This document shows positions 56,363 to 64,000 of a DNA stretch of 64,000 nt, one piece after another; position 1 is the first letter of the stretch, and each line of letters opens with the position of its first letter. The stretch is from assembly GCA_000209815.1 (NCBI GenBank), contig FP929036.1:2880647-2944646 (forward strand), in the 5' to 3' direction. Source of the stretch: Butyrivibrio fibrisolvens 16/4. GTDB lineage: Bacteria; Bacillota; Clostridia; Lachnospirales; Lachnospiraceae. The notes beneath the pieces were generated by a model that did not search any database, was not told where the DNA came from, and saw only the letters and a list, made by a program, of their open reading frames with translations. The position numbers and the translations under genes are program-made.

Positions 56363-57205
56363 TTATTCTTGTCCATCCCTTATAAATGGTGCTGAAATTG
56401 TAGCATCTAATAATCCCTTATATGCTCCTACTTTTCTGAATGTATTACCCATCATTTCTGTGCTTCTATATTCTCGTATTGCATCCATATCAAAATCAGC
56501 ATAATACAATCCTTCTGTCATATCATCAGCGAGCACAATTGTATTATCAGTGCAGATACCATTTTTATCCCAGCAAATAGGACTATATGCACACGAACAG
56601 CCGGCATTGTGTCCATTTGCATTTGCCATTGCTATTCCAACCATGTTTTCATATGCTCTGGTTGACAATGCTTGAATACGAGGTTTCATCGAGCCACAGT
56701 CATTAGGTACAAGAATTATCTCTGCACCTTTTAACATAAGCATTCTCGCACTCTCAGGGTATTCCCTATCATAGCAAATCATTATGCCAATTTTTATTCC
56801 TTCAAAATCACAGACCTTAAACTCGGTTCCTGCCTCAACATCTTTTTCATCTGCAAAATCACAAGTATGAACTTTTGAATAATTCATTATTATTTTTCCA
56901 GACTTATTAATTACAAATGCTGTATTTTGAGGTTTTTCTTTGCCTTTTGTAAATGATGTCAGCACAACACCTATGCTAAGCATTTTGGCTGTGTTGCATA
57001 CTTTAGCTATAACATCATCTTCACATGATATGCTTTTTTCAAATGTTATTGGAAGATCATAACCTGTTATAAAACATTCCGGAAGAAGCAAAATATCTGC
57101 TCCATTTTTTGATGCTTCATGCATATAATAGATTATAGTATCAATATTTTTCTTTATATTCGTATTCTCTGCACGAAACTGTAAAATCGCTACTTTAAAA
57201 ATCAT
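56363..57205 (-). CDS. Carbon-nitrogen hydrolase (nitrilase/NIT type)
   Basis: A 280-aa protein. Catalytic Glu in LLPECFITGYD near residue 43, Lys in MNYSKVHTCDF near 112, Cys in IMICYDREYPES near 147. Family enzymes hydrolyse amides or nitriles such as N-carbamoyl or omega-amides. Starts ATG 57205; no strong ribosome box (AAAGGG at distance). Separate transcription from the methyltransferase upstream is possible. Confidence 0.88.
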   Translation of the reverse strand: MIFKVAILQFRAENTNIKKNIDTIIYYMHEASKNGADILLLPECFITGYDLPITFEKSISCEDDVIAKVCNTAKMLSIGVVLTSFTKGKEKPQNTAFVINKSGKIIMNYSKVHTCDFADEKDVEAGTEFKVCDFEGIKIGIMICYDREYPESARMLMLKGAEIILVPNDCGSMKPRIQALSTRAYENMVGIAMANANGHNAGCSCAYSPICWDKNGICTDNTIVLADDMTEGLYYADFDMDAIREYRSTEMMGNTFRKVGAYKGLLDATISAPFIRDGQE

Positions 57206-57282
57206 TTTCCCTTTAACTTTCGATCTGCTTAAAATATTTATTATTAAATATAATCCCTCTAAAAACCTCTACAAATTGGAAT

Positions 57283-57900
57283 TTAACGTTCAAAATCAAG
57301 CATCACAAGCTTCTTCCCATTTGGCAATGGCATCGCATCCTTTTTTAGCAGATCAAATCCGATTTCATTCATAGTCATTACCAAAGATTGTTCCTCCATC
57401 TGATGATGTACAGCATCAAGACCGTCAAAAGAATGAAGATATGGGGAATCAGAAACCCAAGATTCTTCATCCGTATTTATTTGAATAATGCAGGATACAT
57501 ATCTGGCTCCAGTTTTAAGAATTCCCTTTTTGAACGGCTCAAGTCCTACATATTCTATTACTAAATTTGCTATCACCAGTTCTGCCTCCGGCAACATATC
57601 CGGTTCACAAGTCAAGTCAATCCTTTTACATTCAAGAATGTCCTCCATGAATGAATATCGTTTTTTTACGTTATCCAAATATGCATTGTTAATATCAATC
57701 CCGTATATTTTGCTGTACTTTTTCAAATTTACATGTTCAAGGCCATTTCCACCGGCAACTCCAAATACAATAGCCGATGTTACCGGATATGCTTCAAACT
57801 GAAACTTCATCATTTTGTTCATAGCCTGAAGTTGATTTACGGAAGAAAGACTCATATGATTTTCATAATCAGATAAACTGATTTCTTCCCATGGATTCAT
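57283..57900 (-). CDS. Class I SAM-dependent methyltransferase
   Basis: About 205 aa. Motif I AIVFGVAGGNGLEHVN, motif II IYGIDINNAYLDNV, motif IV LVIANLVIEYVG. Substrate unknown. Start ATG 57900 (MNPWEEISLSDYEN) after TAGGAG from junction repeat copy 4; the 26-residue upstream extension lies across the repeat and is not kept. Confidence 0.82.
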   Translation of the reverse strand: MNPWEEISLSDYENHMSLSSVNQLQAMNKMMKFQFEAYPVTSAIVFGVAGGNGLEHVNLKKYSKIYGIDINNAYLDNVKKRYSFMEDILECKRIDLTCEPDMLPEAELVIANLVIEYVGLEPFKKGILKTGARYVSCIIQINTDEESWVSDSPYLHSFDGLDAVHHQMEEQSLVMTMNEIGFDLLKKDAMPLPNGKKLVMLDFER

Positions 57901-57910
57901 AATTCTATCA

Positions 57911-57935
57911 CTCCTACAAATTCCGATTTGTGCGA
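57911..57935 (-). repeat. Junction repeat copy 4 (perfect hairpin)
   Basis: Minus strand: ACAAAT, CGGA, ATTTGT, then AGGAG. A perfect 6-bp stem in front of the ribosome site of the methyltransferase gene; closest to copy 1. Confidence 0.65.
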
Positions 57936-57955
57936 TTAACTTCCAATTTTCTCGA

Positions 57956-58422
57956 CTATCTAATAATCTTCTTATCATTCAGATATACAATAAGCAGCGT
58001 AATTACAATCATAATACCCGCCATCACTGCTTTACCTATAATACCATCATGAATCTTGTAAACCGCACCGGAAGCAAAACTATCAGCGCATATGATGGAG
58101 CACCCTTCTCATAACCAGCTACTATGCATTGCGGTAATACATACAAGACGAACAAAACTATCACTAGTATATATGACGCCAAACCATGCTTAAAATCGAA
58201 CACATTTTTAAGCCATTCTTTAAAACTCTTCACCCTGTCATTTTTCTTCAAGACAATGTATGACGCAATGGTCGGCGACCAGCCTCCAATCAGGTATGGC
58301 ACATATAAAGGAAAGTCCTTGTTTAACAAAAGACCGCTAAAGCTGAAAGCCATACAGGTTCCCCAACATATTGCCATTATTATAAATGTGTACATCAGAA
58401 ACAGTTTGCTTACTTTACTCAT
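57956..58422 (-). pseudogene. CPBP (CAAX-type) intramembrane protease relic with lost core
   Basis: N-terminal membrane part is intact: MSKVSKLFLMYTFIIMAICW, FSGLLLNKDFPLYVPYLIGGWSP, SYILVIVLFVLYVLP to ALIVLLP. Then the frame meets the C-terminal end in another frame (ASGAVYKIHDGIIGKAVMAG, LLIVYLNDKKIIR, stop 57956). The segment with the catalytic Glu-Glu and His motifs, about 110 residues, is missing. Its first 23 bases belong to the 39-bp repeat. Not functional as a protease. Confidence 0.78.
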
Positions 58423-58438
58423 TGCACATGCCTCTTAG
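58400..58438. repeat. 39-bp exact repeat, copy 2
   Basis: Identical to 48161-48199. It covers the end of the truncated epimerase and the ribosome site and first codons of the CPBP gene, so it marks a junction where foreign DNA joined. Confidence 0.8.
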
Positions 58439-58829
58439 TTTCTTCGTAGTTCTTGATTCTGTCTATCCAGTGAAGCTCATATTCTTCAGGTTTAAATTCA
58501 TCTTCCGTAATATCAGCGTGTTTTTTAGAATAAACAGAACATGTAGAAATCTGTATATGTCTATCCCAGCTTACGTTTTCCAAAAGTGCCTTAACATCAT
58601 TGGAACTGTAGGCAATCTTATCAATTATCAAGTCAAAATACTTTCCGCCCAAAGTCTCTTTAACACTTGCAGAATCCATCCTATCCATGACAACATATTC
58701 TACAGGGTCATCAAATATCGGCTTTGAATTGCCTCTTGTTGCGATTGTGATTTCATGCCCTTTTTTGAGCAAGGTATTAACCATAGGTATCCCAAAATAT
58801 CTCGTTCCACCAACAACAAGTATTTTCAT
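58419..58829 (-). pseudogene. NAD-dependent epimerase, N-terminal fragment
   Basis: About 136 aa: Rossmann start MKILVVGGTRYFGIPMVN, GHEITIATRGNSKP, and ISTCSVYSKKHADITEDEFKPEEY (parts: ISTCSVYS; the Tyr-x-x-x-Lys place is NYEETK). It stops after EETKRHVQ where the CPBP repeat begins; the usual family length is near 300 aa, so the C-terminal substrate domain is missing. Start ATG 58829 follows GGGGGAT; upstream extension is ignored. Confidence 0.75.
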
Positions 58830-58889
58830 AATCATCCCCCATTCAATCCCCAATTTACAACTATGCATAATACTGGAAGATATTTTTAA

Positions 58890-59273
58890 TCACTCAATTA
58901 CACACAAATTCAAATAGTCATCTACTGAGATTTCAATAATCTTCTCCGGTACAATTTCTTCATAACATACCCACTGAGTTCCCATAGCATGTGTGAATTT
59001 TGCCTTGTCCAACATATAGAGGTAGCCCGTTCCCCCATAGTTTGGATGGCAGTGTTTAAACACCATCTTATCGCCATATTCTGGGAGCATTATTCTTTCT
59101 GCGTTATCATTTTCCTCTACACAACCAAGAGAAAAGCATATAGCCATATTCCTATTACTTGTCGCATAAACAGCATACTGACATCCTTCTTGAAATCCTG
59201 TATCATAAGCTTGATTCGGAACAAGCTTGTCTAACTTTTTGGGGCTTCCATGATATAAATATTCTTTAGCCAT
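58890..59273 (-). CDS. Hypothetical protein with an ADP-ribosyltransferase-like start
   Basis: A 127-aa protein: AKEYLYHGSPKKLDKLVPNQ, YAVYATSNRNMAICFSLGC and LYMLDKAKFTH. The YHGS...ATS...F pattern resembles small ART/RES-fold domains, but the catalytic Glu is not clear, so I do not assign a function. Start ATG 59273 after GGAGAAG. No toxin or antitoxin partner is recognisable next to it. Confidence 0.6.
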   Translation of the reverse strand: MAKEYLYHGSPKKLDKLVPNQAYDTGFQEGCQYAVYATSNRNMAICFSLGCVEENDNAERIMLPEYGDKMVFKHCHPNYGGTGYLYMLDKAKFTHAMGTQWVCYEEIVPEKIIEISVDDYLNLCVIE

Positions 59274-59451
59274 TAAAGCTTCTCCAACTCCCATGGTTAT
59301 TTTTACTGAAGTTAATCTATTCAGAAATACTTAAATTTTACTTTGTAGCAATTGTTTATAATTATACCCATATCTACCATTCTGTTCAATATTATGTGCA
59401 TTAGTCTTGTCCCACCATTCCTTGAATGTTTTGAAATCTGCCGAAGCAGTG
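59274..59451. other. Gene-free stretch upstream of the hypothetical gene
   Basis: No coding frame or structure that I can support. AT-rich; it holds the leader of the gene at 59273. Confidence 0.4.
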
Positions 59452-59469
59452 ATTATCTCTTTGAGAACT
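59452..59469. repeat. 18-bp direct repeat, left copy
   Basis: ATTATCTCTTTGAGAACT, identical to 59605-59622 and 42421-42438. Borders the four-hairpin element. Confidence 0.8.
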
Positions 59470-59479
59470 GTACGAACGT

Positions 59480-59605
59480 AAAAAAAGCCCCAGTGGGGCT
59501 TTTTTAGTGAGTAGCCTCAAAGCTATGCTTTGAGGTGACCTCGGGAACCGAGGTCATTGGAACAAAAAATCCCTCTGCATAAGCAGAGGGATATATTTGT
59601 TCCAA
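59480..59605. repeat. Array of four perfect hairpins
   Basis: In order: GCCCC/GGGGC with A6 and T6 sides (59480-59506, terminator-like); CCTCAAAGC/GCTTTGAGG (59515-59535); TGACCTCGG/CCGAGGTCA (59536-59556); a double stem TTGGAACAAA/TTTGTTCCAA enclosing ATCCCTCTGC/GCAGAGGGAT (59557-59605). All stems are perfect. No ORF lies inside. Looks like a structured RNA, stacked terminators, or a small non-coding mobile element. Confidence 0.8.
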
Positions 59606-59622
59606 TTATCTCTTTGAGAACT
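59605..59622. repeat. 18-bp direct repeat, right copy
   Basis: Same sequence as 59452-59469; its first base overlaps the last hairpin arm. Confidence 0.8.
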
Positions 59623-59838
59623 ATTAATGAAGTGAAAGTTCCGTATTTTAGGCATTTCTCCTTCAAGTTGCTGTTTACCTGCTGCGTACGGTAGAAAGCT
59701 CAGGGCTACTGTATGCTGCTGGCAACTTTGTTATTCTTTATTGTCAAACCATTTAGGAACTTTGTGGGACAATCTCACAAGACTACCATCTTTGTAAATT
59801 GCAAAGATACTACAGAAGTTCCCATTCTTGCCAATGCT
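59623..59838. other. Gene-free stretch with a possible coding remnant
   Basis: On the minus strand a short frame reads FFSIGKNGNFCSIFAIYKDG and LVRLSHKVPKWFDNKE (stop near 59733). It is too short and lacks a start; perhaps the tail of a lost gene. Otherwise nothing recognised. Confidence 0.35.
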
Positions 59839-59839
59839 G

Positions 59840-59879
59840 AAAAAGGAGTCCTTGGATAAAAAATCCAGGGAGTCTTTTT
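59840..59879 (-). terminator. Terminator of the MATE gene
   Basis: A 17-bp stem with one G-G mismatch (AAAAAGACTCCCTGGAT on the minus strand with its partner), loop TTTTT, and a final T-run. Confidence 0.8.
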
Positions 59880-59888
59880 ATTGCTACT

Positions 59889-61238
59889 TTATGCTATTGC
59901 TTTAGTTCTTTTGCCAATTAAACAATAGTATGTCACCATGAGCATCAGAAAAGCGCCTATCCATGCAGATACTTCAGAAATGGCAATTCCCTTAAATCCG
60001 TTCCTTCCTACCAAAAAGCCAAAGATCAGCCTCATAATGACTTCGAGCCCGCCTGAGAGCATTGGTATAAAGGTATTGCCCAACCCCTGAACAGAGTATC
60101 TGTATACAAAAAGCCAGCCCAGGGCAAAAAAGCTTATTCCCATGATCGGCATGAAATCGGTACAATAACCGATTATCATGTTGTCAGTCAGCAGCATCCT
60201 TGCCAGGCTTCCGGGCACAAATATCATAAGGAGCGATATAGGCACATTCACAAGTGTAGAGAGAATCAGGCCCTGTCTTACTCCTGTGCGTATCCTGTCA
60301 TATTTGCCAGCGCCCTTATTTTGCCCCACAAAGGTCATCATGGAAAGACCTACGGACATTCCGAACTGCTCAAAGAGTGATGCAAATTTCATGCAGGCTG
60401 AATAGGCTGCCACATATGCGCTTCCCATAAGATTTACGAAGTACTGCAATACCATGGCTCCTGCAGCTGTGACCGAATTCATAAGTGCCACAGGAAGTCC
60501 TATTTTCATCAGTTCAACCAATATATTCTTTTCATCTGCTATTTCTGACGTGTCTTTTCCCAGACTCATAAAATCGATGGTTCTAAGCTTTTTAAGGCAC
60601 AAAAGGTATGATACAAACTGAGAGACCACTGTTGCCACTGCTGCTCCGACAACTCCTGTGCCAAAGGCCATTATGAAAATAATATCAAGCATGATGTTCA
60701 CGAGTGATGAACAAATCATAGCAGTGAGGGGCGTTCTGGAATCTCCCATTGACTGGAGAATTGTAATCTCAAGGTTATTCATAACCGTCACTACAATTCC
60801 CAATAAGATCACAGCAAAATATCTATACGAATCGTCAAAGATATCTTCAGGAGTGTTCAAGAACGTCAGCATCTTATTGAGCAAAGAAACGCATACAACA
60901 GTAAAGGCTATTCCAAACGTGATACTGAGCTTCTTGGCTGCTCTGATGTATGCATTCAGCATAGCCATATCGTTTTTTCCAAAGTTCTGGGCAAAGGTTA
61001 TGCCAAATCCTCTGGTCATCCCCACAACAAATCCAAGTATAAGGAAGTTAAGTGTCCCGGTTGCCCCAACAGCAGCCAGCGCCTGATCCGAGATTCCCTT
61101 GCCAACTATAATGCTATCCACAAGACTATATAGTTGTTGGAAAAGATTTCCCCATAATAAGGGCAAAAAGAACAGTATGATCTGTTTCATACTGTTTCCT
61201 GAGGTCATATTTTGTGTGGTCTGTTCTGTATTTGTCAT
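59889..61238 (-). CDS. MATE-family efflux transporter
   Basis: About 449 aa, twelve membrane helices. Landmarks: LLWGNLFQQLYSLVDSIIVGKGISDQALAAVGATG at the start (parts: QQLYSLVDSIIVG, ALAAVGATG), ITILQSMGDSRTPL, and the second half with FVGQNKGAGKYDRI and YRYSVQGLGNTFIPM. Exports cationic or organic compounds with Na+ or H+. Start ATG 61238 after AGAGAG; a 50-residue basic extension to 61388 has no box and is not family-like. Confidence 0.88.
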   Translation of the reverse strand: MTNTEQTTQNMTSGNSMKQIILFFLPLLWGNLFQQLYSLVDSIIVGKGISDQALAAVGATGTLNFLILGFVVGMTRGFGITFAQNFGKNDMAMLNAYIRAAKKLSITFGIAFTVVCVSLLNKMLTFLNTPEDIFDDSYRYFAVILLGIVVTVMNNLEITILQSMGDSRTPLTAMICSSLVNIMLDIIFIMAFGTGVVGAAVATVVSQFVSYLLCLKKLRTIDFMSLGKDTSEIADEKNILVELMKIGLPVALMNSVTAAGAMVLQYFVNLMGSAYVAAYSACMKFASLFEQFGMSVGLSMMTFVGQNKGAGKYDRIRTGVRQGLILSTLVNVPISLLMIFVPGSLARMLLTDNMIIGYCTDFMPIMGISFFALGWLFVYRYSVQGLGNTFIPMLSGGLEVIMRLIFGFLVGRNGFKGIAISEVSAWIGAFLMLMVTYYCLIGKRTKAIA

Positions 61239-61509
61239 GGCCGCTCTCTTTGGTCTTTTTCTTGTAGTTTCTATGCCCTTATTCTTGTATTGATTATAAA
61301 CTTTTCCGGTCTTATCTTCAACTGTGCTAAGAAGCGCGTTGCGAGTGCGTGCCTCTCTATCGCCAAGGGAAAAAATATTGTTTTTCACAAATATGTATTT
61401 ACAGCAAACAATTTATTGCCATTTATCGTGTTTACTCTCATTTAGTTTTATCCCCTCTACAAACCCACTGAAAATCCCATAGAATCAATGTATCTCTATT
61501 ATTAAACAC

Positions 61510-61542
61510 AAAAAAAGCCAAGGCCTATATATAAGCCTTGGC
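61510..61542 (-). terminator. Terminator of the small membrane protein gene
   Basis: GCCAAGGC and GCCTTGGC with a 10-nt loop, then a T7 run on the minus strand. Confidence 0.85.
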
Positions 61543-61560
61543 ACGGGGAATAGTATATAA

Positions 61561-61767
61561 TTAATGATAGAAGTAAACGAATGCTGCCTGGAACCAAAGA
61601 ATTGCAAGTGTTACAATGCTGATTCCAATTGCGAAAAACGATTTTCCTAACGCTTTTTTATCTGAAATATTTGCAGAAGCTACTGCTGAACGAATATGGC
61701 TAACAATATAAAACGCATAAAACATAGTTACAAGTGAGAATACTACAAGCATTAAAATATTAAACAT
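61561..61767 (-). CDS. Small two-helix membrane protein
   Basis: A 68-aa protein: helix MLVVFSLVTMFYAFYIVSHI, a short polar loop (SAVASANISDKKALGKS), helix FFAIGISIVTLAILWFQAAFVYFY. AAAGG lies before ATG 61767. Own terminator and own leader, so a free-standing gene. No family recognised. Confidence 0.7.
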   Translation of the reverse strand: MFNILMLVVFSLVTMFYAFYIVSHIRSAVASANISDKKALGKSFFAIGISIVTLAILWFQAAFVYFYH

Positions 61768-61936
61768 AATATAACCTTTCGAAACTGTTTTTCAAACAAC
61801 AGAAGATATAATACAATCTCGGTGAGTTTGTTTCAATCGTTATTCCTTACATATTTTTGTCATCTCCAATCTTATTTGTAACTATATTGTACATTTTCAA
61901 TCACAAATAATCAAAAACGTTCATTGCAAATAAATA

Positions 61937-61966
61937 AGGACCTCAGCGAATATACTGAGGTCCTTG
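61937..61966 (-). terminator. Terminator-like hairpin of the chemotaxis receptor gene
   Basis: AAGGACCTCAG and CTGAGGTCCTT, perfect 11-bp stem with an 8-nt loop, then TTATTTATTT on the minus strand. Confidence 0.8.
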
Positions 61967-61973
61967 GCTTTAA

Positions 61974-63831
61974 TTATACTATTTCAAACTTCTGGGTACT
62001 TGCATTTAATTGCTTGGTAACATCATTATTCTGATCCATAGCTTCATTGATTCCCTGAATTTCTCCAACAATCTCTGTAGCAGCCTGAGCTGACATTCCA
62101 ATAGCATTTGAGCTTTCATTAACTGAGTTAGATATGCTTTCAATTCTATCTGACATCTCAGCCATAACACCGTTAAGATTATTGGCCTTTTCTGTGAATG
62201 TAGCCAGCATTTCATCTATCATAGTGGCTGTATTTTCGTACTTCACTCCTGTATCTACAAACGCATCATAATCCGCAAGTACATTCTGATTAATAAAATC
62301 AATAACCTGTACTGCGTTGTCAGAAAGAGTCTTAACAGCAGTAGTAACCTTTGCAGATATTTCCTGAATATTGCCTGCTGTATCTCGGGAATTAGCAGCC
62401 AACGTGCTTATTTCATCCGCAACTACAGCAAAACCTTTACCTGCTTCACCAGCTCTAGCAGCTTCAATAGATGCATTTAAAGCAAGCAAATTGGTTTGGC
62501 TTGCAATATCCAAAATCTCATTTGTAAGATCACCGATTTGATTAACCTGCTCAGACTCCTTAACAGACTCCTCAAGAACCTTCGAAAGCTCTTCCATCTT
62601 AGTGCCAGTGTTTTCCTTCTTAGCATTTGCCTCACGTTTAATGCTGTCTGCCTCTGCCTTAATTTCATTAGCTTTTTCCGATCCCGCTCTCGCTTCTTCA
62701 TCAATAGCATCTGTAGCCTCTTTTACTAATGACAGCCTATCATATAAATCCCCCTGTGGTTGTCGCTACATTTTCCATAGATGCTGCAAGCTCTTCCATG
62801 GCTGCAGATGTATTTGTTACATTATCATTAGCACTTTGAATCTTTACAATAACACTATCTGCAGATGATGTAAGAACTGTTGCTCCATCCTTAACATCTC
62901 TGATTACACCCTGCAATGTTCCTAAGAACTGATTGATACAATCAGATATAAGTGCAAGCTCTGTTTTTGTTTTTGTGTTTATTCGGGCAGTTAAATCACC
63001 CTTGCCCTTATTGATATTATTAATGATAGCTTGTAATTCATATGAAATACCAAGTATAGTCTTATTAATTCTAACAAATGAAAGTACAAAGCTAAGTATA
63101 ATCAAGACAACAACCATTGCCATTACTATATATCCCTTTACAGAAACATGGGCAATGTAACCATCCAAATAAGCGCTAAAGCCCACGTTTAGAGAATTAA
63201 TTCCCTCATCAATAGCATCTAAAGCATCATTTGTTGCAACAAGGCTTGTTCCGTAATCACCAGATACACAGCCAATTGCTCCCGTAAAATCACCTGATAT
63301 GATAAAGTTTTCCATAGCACCAGCTGCAGCAACTAATGCCTCTGCGCTAGCTCTGAGATTATCAACTCTCTCCTGCCCATCTGGTAGGTTTCCAACCAGT
63401 ATACTAGCATCCAAATAATCAAGATGAGAGCCAATATCATTCATATAACCTTCCATATCCGCAAATTCTTCAGCTGGCATTTCCTTGCCTGCCTCAAGTT
63501 GTCCTAATGTACGATTAATTTCAGCTGAAATATGAACTACATCTTGACGTAATGCAGCCGATTCCTGTGCGCAAATAAGTTCGTTTTCACTTGCTACTAA
63601 AGCCAGTGACTTTACGCTTTGCATAGCTGAGTTGGAAATCACTGCATATATTATAAATGCAGCAAGTATAACAACATTTACAATTATGTTTTGAAAAGAA
63701 ATTGATTGGAAAAAGTTGCCTTTATTATTTTCAACAACCTTTCCAACAGCTTTAAGATTTTCCTTTTGCTCAGCTGTAAGATTTTCATCAAGCCTCTGTT
63801 TTATTTTCTCTTGCCTTTCTTCTCTTCCCAT
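61974..63831 (-). CDS. Methyl-accepting chemotaxis protein (one frameshift)
   Basis: About 618 aa after repair. Membrane helices at about residues 48-68 and 225-250 enclose a four-helix extracellular sensor ([44 protein letters not shown]). Then HAMP-like ([18 protein letters not shown]), and the signalling domain with the conserved tip [36 protein letters not shown] (parts given). The break is at C5 62750-62754; one base fewer gives [16 protein letters not shown]. Unlike the other breaks this is a gain. Ligand unknown; signals to CheA. Confidence 0.87.
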
Positions 63832-64000
63832 TGCGCACCCCCATTTAAATTAATGCCTAATAATGCTTTTAAAAAATTATATACCTATACGTTTTAATTG
63901 ATTAAGAGGTTACACAAAAAATACATATAATGTTTAAATAATGTACAAATTCTAAGGATTTTTATGAAATAAAACATTTGATTAATCTCATTTTAAGAAC
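63832..64000 (-). promoter_or_regulatory. Leader and probable promoter of the chemotaxis receptor
   Basis: AT-rich. TATAAT is present on the minus strand about 40 bases before the start, with no good -35 box (TTAATC at 17 nt). No sigma-28 pattern was seen. Low confidence. Confidence 0.3.

Noticed and set aside
53202..57935. Junction repeats as integron attC sites
   Set aside because: No GTTRRRY/RYYYAAC ends of attC form, no integrase in the window, and the hairpin is only 16 bp.
61239..61388. 50-residue N-terminal extension of the MATE protein
   Set aside because: Not family-like, lacks a ribosome site; the usual MATE start follows ATG 61238.
1..64000. CRISPR array, tRNA, rRNA or prophage
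   Set aside because: No regular spaced repeats, no cloverleaf or rRNA segment and no phage structural genes were seen by eye; a covariance search would be decisive for small RNAs.

Overview
The window is AT-rich and gene-dense. Most genes lie on the minus strand, preceded by AGGAGG-type ribosome sites and ended by hairpin-plus-T-run terminators. Class B sortases, an SPKTG sorting signal, a LytR-CpsA-Psr protein, desulfoferrodoxin, UPF0371/DUF1846 and many small flavodoxin-like proteins point to a Gram-positive anaerobe of the Clostridia, most likely Lachnospiraceae of the Butyrivibrio/Pseudobutyrivibrio kind (inference from gene content only). I see no rRNA, tRNA, CRISPR array or intact insertion sequence.

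Region 1 (1-27 kb) is a cell-envelope and surface-glycan block. From the left it holds a tailoring operon (transglutaminase-like protein, Asp/Glu-type racemase, DltA-like adenylation enzyme, then a gene starting at the window edge), DUF1846, sortase B and a large HAD protein. On the plus strand follow a phosphodiester glycosidase, a broken Rpn nuclease and a truncated HicB. From 10 to 24 kb lies a polysaccharide synthesis and export cluster: three RgpF-like proteins, a ParB-like protein, two ABC-2 permeases, an ABC ATPase that is probably fused to an extracellular cohesin domain, and two glycosyltransferases. It is headed by an SPKTG surface protein, an LCP ligase and a second sortase B. A divergent XRE regulator sits at its head. 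A 20-bp operator-like motif recurs in four promoters of this block (6.0, 8.2, 18.9 and 26.8 kb), which suggests one regulon.

Region 2 (27-34.5 kb) looks like ordinary chromosome: HerA-like ATPase, MgtC, a PAS/GGDEF/EAL protein, DUF815 ATPase, a VanZ-VOC fusion and desulfoferrodoxin.

Region 3 (34.6-61 kb) is an accessory zone of about thirty small, unrelated enzymes, almost all on the minus strand: acetyltransferases, FMN reductases, methyltransferases, HIT, DinB, nitrilase, serine hydrolases and nucleotidyltransferase. It contains internally deleted gene relics, a 39-bp duplicated scar, a recurring hairpin next to ribosome sites at gene junctions, and a run of four hairpins bounded by 18-bp direct repeats. 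The window ends with a MATE transporter, a small membrane protein and a chemotaxis receptor.

Many genes carry a one-base frameshift. I count about twenty; nearly all are explained by one missing base in an A/T run. This looks like sequence-consensus error more than biology, so I give joined coordinates and mark the break in each entry.
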